A stretch of 64,000 nucleotides of DNA. Source: G963677485 sp942492855. GTDB taxonomy: Bacteria > Armatimonadota > HRBIN16. The stretch is from NCBI GenBank assembly GCA_942492855.1, contig OW818647.1, positions 372,001 to 436,000 of the forward strand. The letters run 5' to 3'. The translations under genes and the position numbers were made by a program. The notes beneath the pieces are model-generated. The model was not told where the DNA came from. It did not search any database and saw only the letters and a program-made list of their open reading frames with translations. Position 1 is the first letter of the stretch. Each line of letters begins with the position of its first letter. Positions 27,451 to 35,069 of the stretch are shown piece after piece.

Positions 27451-28506
27451 ATGCATTCTGAGCTCTTCAATCAGCTAATGATAATCGCACAAGAAAAAAA
27501 GATCCCCATGGAGAGACTCCTGCGGACACTTGAAGATTCCCTCACCGTAGCATACAGACGGCACTACGATCCACCCACACCGGTCTCTATCCGATGTCAA
27601 ATGTCGGAATCGAACGATTTTACTATCACAGCAGGTCTCTTGGTAGTCGAAAAAGTCACTGAGCGCAGTCACGAAGTGGAGTTCATGCGAGCTCGTAGAC
27701 ACCAGGAAGACTGCGAACTTGGAGAGATCGCATTCATCCCGGTGAATCTTGACGAGTTTGGACGAATCGCCGCAACCACCATGCGGCAGTCGCTTCAGCA
27801 GATCATCAGGCAAGCCGAAGAAGACATGAAAGTGGAGCACTTCCGCGAACGTGTCGGCGAGATAGTCAACGCAAAACTGATTCGTCGCGAGCGCGACTCG
27901 TTTGTGTTTGACCTTGGTGATGTGGATGGCGTGCTCACTAAAGAGGAGCAGGTTCCTACCGAGAACTACAGCATGCATACCAACATGCGTGTCTACCTTC
28001 TGGAAGCAAAGAAGGAATCAAAGGGCGCGGTGGTCTATCTCTCGCGATCACACCCGGCGCTCATCCGCAAGCTGTTTGAACTGAACGTTCCTGAAATCCG
28101 TGATGGTGACGTCGAAATCAAATCGGTGGCGAGAGAACCCGGTGCAAGGACGAAAATATCGGTCATCTCTTACAGCAACTCAATCGACCCGGTTGGCGCC
28201 TGTGTGGGACAGCGCGGAATGCGTGTGCAGGCGGTAGTCGATGAAGTGCATGACGAAAAGATAGACATCATTCGGTGGAGCGACGACCCTGTCCAATATA
28301 TCGCTGAATCACTGAACCCGGCCAAGGTAAGCCTGGTCAGGGTCCTCAGTGTAGAAAACAAACTGGCTTTAGTGGTTGTGCCCGACAACCAGCTCTCGCT
28401 GGCCATAGGCAAGCAAGGGCAAAATGTGCGATTGGCTGCCCGGTTAACCGGATGGAAAATAGATATCCGCAGCCACACCCAAATCGCGGAAATCAGTGAA
28501 GGCTAA
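27451..28506 (+). CDS. nusA: transcription termination/antitermination factor NusA
   Basis: 351 residues from ATG 27451, which has GGAGG at 27441-27445; the longer open frame from 27364 runs through the terminator hairpin and is not coding. It binds RNA polymerase and nascent RNA. Domains: N-terminal RNAP-binding domain (about 1-105, MHSELFNQLMIIAQEKK), S1 domain (about 130-200, GEIVNAKLIRRERDSFVFDLG), KH1 (VGACVGQRGMRVQAV) and KH2 (SLAIGKQGQNVRLAARLTGW). There is no C-terminal acidic repeat, as in non-enteric NusA. First gene of a transcription/translation operon; rimP, often found just upstream, is absent. Confidence 0.97.
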   Translation: MHSELFNQLMIIAQEKKIPMERLLRTLEDSLTVAYRRHYDPPTPVSIRCQMSESNDFTITAGLLVVEKVTERSHEVEFMRARRHQEDCELGEIAFIPVNLDEFGRIAATTMRQSLQQIIRQAEEDMKVEHFRERVGEIVNAKLIRRERDSFVFDLGDVDGVLTKEEQVPTENYSMHTNMRVYLLEAKKESKGAVVYLSRSHPALIRKLFELNVPEIRDGDVEIKSVAREPGARTKISVISYSNSIDPVGACVGQRGMRVQAVVDEVHDEKIDIIRWSDDPVQYIAESLNPAKVSLVRVLSVENKLALVVVPDNQLSLAIGKQGQNVRLAARLTGWKIDIRSHTQIAEISEG

Positions 28507-28511
28507 TAGCT

Positions 28512-28811
28512 ATGCAAGGGGTGCCTCATAGCCCACTGCGGAGTTGCGTGGCTTGTCGGCGTCAGGCTGACAAGCGCGAACTGCTTCGCGTGATTCGCAC
28601 CCCTCTAGGGGCCACTGAGGTTGATCTCAGCGGCAAACAAAACGGAAGAGGCGCGTACCTCTGTTGGAGCACCAAATGCCTTGATCAGGCTGTCAAAGCC
28701 CGAAAACTTGAGCGGGCTCTCCAAACGGCGATCTCAGATGAGACCACCAAACTCATTAGAGATGCCATGGCGACGCGCGCGAAGGAGGCAGACAACCAAT
28801 GGCAGGGATAA
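28512..28811 (+). CDS. ylxR: YlxR/RnpM family RNA-binding protein (DUF448)
   Basis: 99 residues, beginning five bases after nusA. The DUF448 signature is clear: RSCVACRRQADKRELLRVIR, then GRGAYLCWSTKCLDQAVK with a conserved Cys pair. Family members bind RNA, and the B. subtilis protein (RnpM) is reported to modulate RNase P. Its 3' end overlaps the infB start by 13 bases. The L7Ae-like ylxQ gene that often follows is missing. Confidence 0.92.
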   Translation: MQGVPHSPLRSCVACRRQADKRELLRVIRTPLGATEVDLSGKQNGRGAYLCWSTKCLDQAVKARKLERALQTAISDETTKLIRDAMATRAKEADNQWQG

Positions 28812-30799
28812 CAGTAAAAGATCTCGCCGTAGAGTGTAAACTCAATGATAAGGAGATGCTTAGCAACCTCGTTGAACTAGGCATCGACGTATCCAGCGGC
28901 ACAGATACCATAGATTTCACCACAGCACTGACCATGCGCGATATGCTCGTCAGTAACGTGCCCGTCGCGGAAGTGACCAGTATCATGGCACTGCGTGATC
29001 TGGCACAAGTATTCGGCGTTCAGCCGCCGCTGCTGCAGCAGCAGCTCATGAAAGCAGGCCTGCTGGTCGGCCTCACTCAGTCACTAAACAAGGATCAGAT
29101 TGAGGAACTCGCGTTCCATTTCAAAAGATCTATCAAGTGGCAGGAAGCGGCCAAAGCCGTGGTGCCAAAGACCGCGCGGCCTACAAAGAAGGGTAGCGGA
29201 AACACTCTCACACCCCGACCTCCTGTCGTCACCATCCTGGGACACGTCGACCACGGTAAGACGACCCTGCTGGATGCGATCCGTCACACAAATGTAGTTG
29301 ACAGCGAAGCCGGTGGAATCACCCAGCATATCGGCGCTTACCAGGTGGAAATCCAGCACAAAGGCGAACCGCACAAAATCACCTTCCTCGATACCCCTGG
29401 ACACGAAGCATTTACCGCCATGCGTGCCCGTGGTGCTCAGATTACGGACATCGCCATCCTGATCGTGGCGGCTGATGACGGCGTAATGCCCCAGACAGTC
29501 GAAGCGGTCAACCATGCGAAAGCGGCTGGCGTGCCCATCATCGTTGCAGTCAACAAGATTGACAAAGAAAACGCCAACGCTGACCGCCTCAAGCAGCAGC
29601 TTGCTGAGCTCAACCTCGTGACTGAGGAATGGGGCGGCGATGTGATGTTTGTGCCCATTTCCGCTAAAAAGCGGACGGGTATTGAACAGATACTTGAGGC
29701 CATTCTACTTCAGGCAGAAATGCTGGAGCTGATGGCCGACGCTCATGCAGAGCCCGAAGCCATCGTAGTGGAAAGCAAAATCGAACGCGGCCGAGGTTCT
29801 GTGACCTCCGTCATCATCACCTCGGGAACCCTCAAGGTGGGTGACTGTGTGGTTTCAGGAAGTGCCTACGGGCGTGTCCGGGCCATCACTGACGAAAAAG
29901 GCAAGGCCCTTACCAAGGCAGTTCCTGCACAGCCGGTAGAGATCACAGGCTTGAGCAAAGCACCCGAAGCGGGCGACCGCTTGGAAGTGGTGAAGAACGA
30001 GCGGACAGCCCGTCAACTCGCACAGCGCAATGAACAGCAGGAGCGGGTCACTTCGATCGGCTCAACGGCTAAAACGCAGATCACCATCAAAGACCTGCAC
30101 CAGCAGATCGCTGAAGGCAAGGTGCATGAGCTTAACGTCATCGTCAAAGCTGACGTGGCCGGTTCCGCCGAAGCCATCCAGCAGCAGTTGGCGCGTCTGG
30201 AGCACTCCGAGGTTCGCGTGCGTGTGCTTTCTTCCGCAGTGGGCAATGTCAATGAGGGTGACGTCAACCTTGCTAGTGCCAGCAACGCGCTGATTTTGGG
30301 CTTCAATGTCAAAATCGAGCCCGCCGCTGTGCAGCTAGCCGAAGTGGCTTCTGTTGAAGTTCGCGTCTACAGTATCATTTACGAACTGCAGGAAGAGATT
30401 GAAGCGGCCATGCGCGGCCTGCTGGAACCAAGGATTGAAGAGAACACCCTCGGCAAAGCCGAGATCAGGACTGTCTTCAACTTGCCCAGAGGTACTGTTG
30501 CAGGTTCGTACGTCACGGACGGCAAGATCGCCCGCGGCCAGTTGGCCAGGCTCTGGCGTGGAACAGAACAGATATGGGAAGGCCCCATCGACAGTCTGCG
30601 TCACATCAAAGATGACGTCCGTGAAATGGCCGCTGGCTATGAGTGCGGTATCGTCTTCCAGAACTTCACCGCCATTGAAGAGGGTGACATCGTGGAGTGC
30701 TTCGAGCGCAAGGAAGTAGCCCGCGCCGACGTCATCAAGCTTCGCCAGAACAAGATGGCACAGCAATTGGCGGAATCTGTAGAGGAAATCGAAGCCTAA
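28799..30799 (+). CDS. infB: translation initiation factor IF-2
   Basis: 666 residues, a short form compared with enterobacterial IF-2. This GTPase delivers initiator tRNA to the ribosome. The N-terminal IF2_N module (MAGITVKDLAVECKL) and a second helical segment are followed by the G domain: G1 GHVDHGKT at 148-155, G3 DTPGHEAF, G4 NKID and G5 SAKKRTG. Then come domain II (RGRGSVTSVIITSGTLKVGD), domain III and the fMet-tRNA-binding C-terminal domain (PRGTVAGSYVTDGKIARG). ATG 28799 has GAAGGAGG upstream and overlaps ylxR. The long disordered linker seen in many IF-2 proteins is reduced here. Confidence 0.98.
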   Translation: MAGITVKDLAVECKLNDKEMLSNLVELGIDVSSGTDTIDFTTALTMRDMLVSNVPVAEVTSIMALRDLAQVFGVQPPLLQQQLMKAGLLVGLTQSLNKDQIEELAFHFKRSIKWQEAAKAVVPKTARPTKKGSGNTLTPRPPVVTILGHVDHGKTTLLDAIRHTNVVDSEAGGITQHIGAYQVEIQHKGEPHKITFLDTPGHEAFTAMRARGAQITDIAILIVAADDGVMPQTVEAVNHAKAAGVPIIVAVNKIDKENANADRLKQQLAELNLVTEEWGGDVMFVPISAKKRTGIEQILEAILLQAEMLELMADAHAEPEAIVVESKIERGRGSVTSVIITSGTLKVGDCVVSGSAYGRVRAITDEKGKALTKAVPAQPVEITGLSKAPEAGDRLEVVKNERTARQLAQRNEQQERVTSIGSTAKTQITIKDLHQQIAEGKVHELNVIVKADVAGSAEAIQQQLARLEHSEVRVRVLSSAVGNVNEGDVNLASASNALILGFNVKIEPAAVQLAEVASVEVRVYSIIYELQEEIEAAMRGLLEPRIEENTLGKAEIRTVFNLPRGTVAGSYVTDGKIARGQLARLWRGTEQIWEGPIDSLRHIKDDVREMAAGYECGIVFQNFTAIEEGDIVECFERKEVARADVIKLRQNKMAQQLAESVEEIEA

Positions 30800-30820
30800 C
30801 TCCAAATCACGACTAGAAGT

Positions 30821-30863
30821 TGGCTGCACACTGGGCATCACCGCCTGTCTGCAGCCACCTTTT
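30821..30863 (+). terminator. terminator-like hairpin between infB and rbfA
   Basis: An 8-bp stem TGGCTGCA/TGCAGCCA (30821-30828 with 30850-30857), a 21-base loop, then CCTTTT. It could reduce read-through to the distal genes. The region up to rbfA (30864-31021) shows nothing else I can name. Confidence 0.5.
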
Positions 30864-31021
30864 GGCCAATGAAGCTAAGGGCCAAGCGAGCGGGGCTGAC
30901 TGCCATCCGATGGTCTACCACTGGTAACCATCAGGCGGCTGCCCCTCTCAATCCCTCCATACAGCCCGCGTACCGTGGCTTGAGTGCCCTCAAAGCACTG
31001 AGCTCAGAACAGGATATAACC

Positions 31022-31375
31022 ATGAGCAGTAATATGCGCGTGAATCGTGTTGAAAGCCTCCTTCTACAGGAGCTAAGCAACATCATCCGCAACGATATGA
31101 AAGACCCCCGACTGGAAAGCATCACCATCACCAGCGTGCGTGTCGCCGGCGACCTTGGGCATGCCTGGGTGGCCGTCGCCTCCTTTATGGGTGAAGCTCA
31201 CCGAGACGAAGCCGTCGCCGTGCTTGAAAAGCTGGCCGGTAAACTGCGCGGGGAGTTCGGACGAAGAGCCCACCTGCGTGTAGCCCCCGAGCTGCACTTC
31301 AAAGCCGATGAAGGGCTAGAGCATGGCGAGCAGATTTACAATATTCTGAAACAGATCGAGCAGGAAGGCAAATAG
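31022..31375 (+). CDS. rbfA: 30S ribosome-binding factor A
   Basis: 117 residues from ATG 31022, with AGGA upstream. The open frame extends back to 30869, but the normal RbfA beginning (SNMRVNRVESLLLQELSNII) starts here. RbfA helps mature 16S rRNA in the 30S subunit. It shows the KH-like fold signature NDMKDPRLESITITSVRVAGDLGHAWVAVA and the C-terminal LRVAPELHFKADEGLEHGEQIYNIL. Two bases separate it from nrnA. Confidence 0.95.
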   Translation: MSSNMRVNRVESLLLQELSNIIRNDMKDPRLESITITSVRVAGDLGHAWVAVASFMGEAHRDEAVAVLEKLAGKLRGEFGRRAHLRVAPELHFKADEGLEHGEQIYNILKQIEQEGK

Positions 31376-31377
31376 CG

Positions 31378-32364
31378 ATGGACCAAGGGCTAGTAGCAGT
31401 CGTCTCAGCATTAGAATCGGCAGGTAGTGTGGCGCTGTTTACGCACGTAAACCCAGATGGTGACACCCTGGGCAGCGCTCTGGCCCTCAGCCACGCACTT
31501 CATAGTGTGGGTAAACGCGCCACGGTGTTCAGCCATAACGGTGTGCCAGACATCTGCGCATTCCTGCCCGGATCTGACCAGGTCAGTTCTGAGCTGCCCG
31601 AGGAGAGCTTCGATCTTTATCTGGTGATCGACACTGGCGACACCCGCCGGATCGGCAAGTTCGGCGTATTGTTTGAGGCGGGAAACCCCGCTGGCGTGAT
31701 TGACCATCATGACACTGAGGGCGGCATCGAAGGGGCGATCTACCGAGACGCTTCAGCCGCCGCGACCGGCGAACTCATCATGGAAGTCATCGAGGCCCTT
31801 GATATCCCCCTTAGCGAAGAGATGGCGATGTGCCTGTTTTCGGCCATTATCACCGATACTGGCATGTTGCGCTACCCTTCGGTAGACAGCAACACATTTC
31901 ACATCTGTGCCCGGCTACTCGAAGCCGGCAGCCACCCTGGCGAAGTATACGACCACGTCTACGAACGCCGCAGCCTGGTCAGCCAGCAACTATTAGGCTA
32001 TGCCCTGGAAACTATGAAACTGAGTTCCGATGGCAATGTCCTGTGGACTGTGATCACCGAGGATGACTTTAAACGCATCGGTGCCACAGACGACGACACC
32101 GAGGGCATTACCCAGCAGATGCGCTGTGTAGGCGGTCCAACAGTCAACATCCTGTTGCGTGAGACCAAGCCGGGCAGCTTCCGAGCATCAGTGCGGAGTA
32201 AGTCGAAGCTGGTGGATGTGGCCATATTTGCAGGCAAGTTCGGCGGAGGCGGCCACAAAATGGCAGCCGGTTTCAACATTAGCTGCCGTCCTGAGGAACT
32301 TGAGACGCTAGTCATCACGGAGTTGCATAAGTGGACGGCCTTCTGCCTTTCCAAAAGCCTCTAG
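31378..32364 (+). CDS. nrnA: DHH-family bifunctional oligoribonuclease / pAp phosphatase
   Basis: 328 residues. It degrades very short RNAs and 3'-phosphoadenosine 5'-phosphate. DHH motifs: HVNPDGDTLGS (about 24-34), VIDTGDTRR, the DHH motif itself in VIDHHDTEG, and FSAIITDTGMLRY. The C-terminal DHHA1 domain has GGGGHKMAAGF. It follows rbfA by two bases and overlaps truB by 34 bases. Confidence 0.94.
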   Translation: MDQGLVAVVSALESAGSVALFTHVNPDGDTLGSALALSHALHSVGKRATVFSHNGVPDICAFLPGSDQVSSELPEESFDLYLVIDTGDTRRIGKFGVLFEAGNPAGVIDHHDTEGGIEGAIYRDASAAATGELIMEVIEALDIPLSEEMAMCLFSAIITDTGMLRYPSVDSNTFHICARLLEAGSHPGEVYDHVYERRSLVSQQLLGYALETMKLSSDGNVLWTVITEDDFKRIGATDDDTEGITQQMRCVGGPTVNILLRETKPGSFRASVRSKSKLVDVAIFAGKFGGGGHKMAAGFNISCRPEELETLVITELHKWTAFCLSKSL

Positions 32365-33233
32365 GGATTACCTCACGACGTGCGGTCGACATCGTGCGTC
32401 GACACCTCCACCAGAAAAAAGCTGGCCATGCTGGCACGCTCGACCCTGAGGCGGAAGGTCTACTTCTGATCTGCCTGGGCCGTGCCACACGGCTGGTGGA
32501 CAGTATCCATGAGCTGCCCAAAACATACGTGGCTGGGCTCACCCTGGGACGCGATTCCGACACTCAGGATGCCTCAGGAGAGGTGTTACATGAGCAAGAC
32601 AGCTCGCACATCACCGAAGCCGACTTACTCAACGCCCTGAAGCCATTCACTGGCGACATCATGCAGATGCCCCCCATGTTTTCCGCTTGCCATCACGAAG
32701 GCCAGCGCCTATATGATCTGGCGCGTCAGGGCATTGATGTGGAGAGGCCGCTTCGCCCTGTCACCATACATCGTTTGGAGCTCATCGACTTCACCCCAGG
32801 TTTCCCTGCACAAGCTCATATCGAGATTGAATGCAGCACGGGAACCTATATCCGCACCCTCTGCCATGACATCGGCCAGACTCTGGGTTGCGGCGGCCTG
32901 ATGCACTCGCTGAACCGTACCGCCATCGGCCCGTTCTCGGTTGAGAATGCGCTAACCGAAGACCAGCTTGATGAGGGCTGGCCCCAGGCTCTCATCCACA
33001 CCCAAACGCTGCTGCCTGAGCTCTACCCGACGGTCACGTTCAATTTGTTTGAGCAGACAAGGCTCTACAACGGTCTGTTAGTGCGTGTGGCGGATAAAGT
33101 GCCAGTAGATGTCACAAGCGGGCTGTTTGCGGCCGTGAACGAGCAAGGGCTCGGATTCGCCACAGTCAGCCTGGAAGACGGCCAGTTTCGGCCGGTAAAG
33201 GTGTTTGGTCTGGCTGAGGACGAACTCCGATGA
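32331..33233 (+). CDS. truB: tRNA pseudouridine(55) synthase
   Basis: 300 residues. It makes pseudouridine 55 in the T loop of tRNAs. The start GTG 32331 lies 34 bases inside nrnA and gives the normal TruB opening DGLLPFQKPLGITS. The catalytic Asp is in HAGTLDPEAEGLLLIC, the motif LGRDSDTQDASGEV is in place, and GTYIRTLCHDIG and the C-terminal PUA-like region are present. The unusually long overlap with nrnA suggests translational coupling. The stop overlaps ribF (ATGA). Confidence 0.96.
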   Translation: MDGLLPFQKPLGITSRRAVDIVRRHLHQKKAGHAGTLDPEAEGLLLICLGRATRLVDSIHELPKTYVAGLTLGRDSDTQDASGEVLHEQDSSHITEADLLNALKPFTGDIMQMPPMFSACHHEGQRLYDLARQGIDVERPLRPVTIHRLELIDFTPGFPAQAHIEIECSTGTYIRTLCHDIGQTLGCGGLMHSLNRTAIGPFSVENALTEDQLDEGWPQALIHTQTLLPELYPTVTFNLFEQTRLYNGLLVRVADKVPVDVTSGLFAAVNEQGLGFATVSLEDGQFRPVKVFGLAEDELR

Positions 33234-34141
33234 GTAAACAGGTTCGAGGCTGCGTGGTCACTATCGGCTCCTTTGATGGTCTTCATCGGGGCCATCAAGC
33301 TCTCATTACCCGCGCTAATGAGTTAGGCATCAAGGCGGGAATGCCCTCAATGGTGCTTAGCTTTGACAGGCACCCCAGCAGCATCCTCTCCAGCCACTCG
33401 GTACCCATCATCATGAGCCTGAATGACCGATACAAGCTCATGTGCGACGCAGGTGCCGATGTGGTCACCATTCTCAAATTCGACCATGCACTGGCGGCCG
33501 AACCGGCCCGTCACTTCGTGAAGCGTGTTCTGGTGGACGACCTGGCGGTGCGCTGTGTGGTGGTGGGCAAGGACTTCCGGTTTGGCAAAGCCCGCGAGGG
33601 CGACTGTGTGATGTTGAAACAACTGGGTGACGAGTTTGGTTTCTGTGTGGAGCCGCTAGAGGATGTGACCTATCTGGGCCGCCGAATGAGCAGCAGCCGC
33701 GTGAGGCGTGCATTAGCCGAAGGTCGACTGACCGACGCGAATGCCATGCTGGGACGGCCGTTCTTTGTTCGCGGCACGGTCGTGAAGGGGCAGCAGCTTG
33801 GTCGTGTTATCGGATTCCCCACGGCCAATCTGCAGACACAGCCAGACCAGTGCCTGCCCAAATACGGGGTTTATGCTGGTCTGTTCTGCACAGATGACGG
33901 TACATCGCATATCGCCGCCGTGGGTATCGGCATACGACCGACAGTCACAGGCGACCACTCCCCCACTGTCGAGGCTTACCTGCCTGGTTTTTCGGGTAAC
34001 CTGTATGGCAAAGAAGCATTGTTGAGCCTGCATTACTTCCTGCGCGAAGAGACCAAATTCGACAGCCTGCGCGAGCTGCAGCTTCAGATGCAGCAAGACG
34101 TCCACCAGACCATGCGCCTCATGAGGGGTGTTGAGGTTTAG
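33230..34141 (+). CDS. ribF: bifunctional riboflavin kinase / FAD synthetase
   Basis: 303 residues. The N-terminal adenylyltransferase (GSFDGLHRGHQALI near residue 12, VVGKDFRFGKAREGD, and the SSSRVRRALAEG motif) makes FAD from FMN; the C-terminal riboflavin kinase (GRVIGFPTANLQ, KYGVYAG, VEAYLPGFSGNLYG) makes FMN. ATG 33230 overlaps the truB stop by four bases. It is the last gene of the nusA operon, and rpsO-pnp, which follow in many genomes, are not here. It converges on the next gene with a 4-base overlap at the 3' ends. Confidence 0.97.
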   Translation: MSKQVRGCVVTIGSFDGLHRGHQALITRANELGIKAGMPSMVLSFDRHPSSILSSHSVPIIMSLNDRYKLMCDAGADVVTILKFDHALAAEPARHFVKRVLVDDLAVRCVVVGKDFRFGKAREGDCVMLKQLGDEFGFCVEPLEDVTYLGRRMSSSRVRRALAEGRLTDANAMLGRPFFVRGTVVKGQQLGRVIGFPTANLQTQPDQCLPKYGVYAGLFCTDDGTSHIAAVGIGIRPTVTGDHSPTVEAYLPGFSGNLYGKEALLSLHYFLREETKFDSLRELQLQMQQDVHQTMRLMRGVEV

Positions 34142-34935
34142 GGACTGTCTGACGCAACGTTTGTGTATTGCCAGACGCAGGTGGGCCCGTAGTCGATCTT
34201 GTTTGATACCCGCCCGACCAACCGGTAGCGATGTCCTCCTTCTTCAAACTCGGTTTCTATATCATCTAGCATATCCGCTTTGCCTCGGCTTCTCCAGCTC
34301 CCTCTATCGCTGTCCGGACACAAGTGGCGTCCCATACAATGCCCACTGTTTGATCCATCTGTGACAAGCAGGCTGTTATTGGGCATTCTGACTAAAAGCT
34401 GAGTAAACCACACTCCACTATACTTCAACCAAAAATGCCCACTTCCACCACAGCTCTGCCCCGGACTGTCACCGCGGTAGAAAAATACACTCACGTGCTC
34501 AAACTCGTGCTTCTCTAAACACTTTAATCCGCATCCACGGCGCAGGTGCACAGTGATTTCAGCATCACTATCTGTGCGAAGGTTGCAATGACAGACGACA
34601 TCAACAGGTTCAGACCAGTTGGCATTTTGCCTACGTTTACATTGCCTGCGTGTCGGGGCCGGTTTATGAATTGATATACAGTTGATATGCAAGATCCCGT
34701 CCAACTCACTTTCTTGAAAGATGAGTTTGGCACTATCGCATAGTCTTTGATTCGATGCAATATCTATCGGGAAACTGACATCATAATGGTATCTCATATC
34801 AACAAACCAAAACTCTTTTACTGCTGGTGCGAATCTGGATATGGGTTCCTTTAGGTCATGATAACAGCAGGGGTAAAACAACACGCCTTCAGGAAGTGCT
34901 CCCAGTACGCCTGGCTCCATATAGCCTATTTCCAT
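34138..34935 (-). CDS. Cys/His-rich protein of unknown function
   Basis: 265 residues from ATG 34935, which has GGGAGGG just upstream; the open frame continues to 34968. I do not recognise a family. Visible features: LFYPCCYHDLKEPISRF near the N-terminus followed by FWFVDMRYHYD, then VVCHCNLR, RGCGLKCLEKHEFEH, and SCGGSGHFW, HCMGRHLCPDSDRG. The repeated Cys-x-Cys, Cys-x3-Cys and His pairs could bind metal. No signal peptide or membrane helix. It is more A/T-rich than the ribF operon it converges on, so it may be acquired. Function should not be guessed. Confidence 0.6.
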   Translation of the reverse strand: MEIGYMEPGVLGALPEGVLFYPCCYHDLKEPISRFAPAVKEFWFVDMRYHYDVSFPIDIASNQRLCDSAKLIFQESELDGILHINCISIHKPAPTRRQCKRRQNANWSEPVDVVCHCNLRTDSDAEITVHLRRGCGLKCLEKHEFEHVSVFFYRGDSPGQSCGGSGHFWLKYSGVWFTQLLVRMPNNSLLVTDGSNSGHCMGRHLCPDSDRGSWRSRGKADMLDDIETEFEEGGHRYRLVGRVSNKIDYGPTCVWQYTNVASDSP

Positions 34936-35032
34936 CGTAATCCCTCCCATTGGTATAACTGCTACCACATTTATAGGCTGCCGTGCAGTCTTATCTATAT
35001 ATCATCACCCACGGCTGTTAAATGTGGAACGA

Positions 35033-35052
35033 GCAGCCTCTTTCGAGGCTGC
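35033..35052 (-). terminator. hairpin downstream of the SPFH gene
   Basis: An 8-bp stem GCAGCCTC/GAGGCTGC with a 4-base loop, 18 bases after the stop on the minus strand. The T tract is weak. Confidence 0.45.
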
Positions 35053-35069
35053 CCATGGTCCGTATGTGC

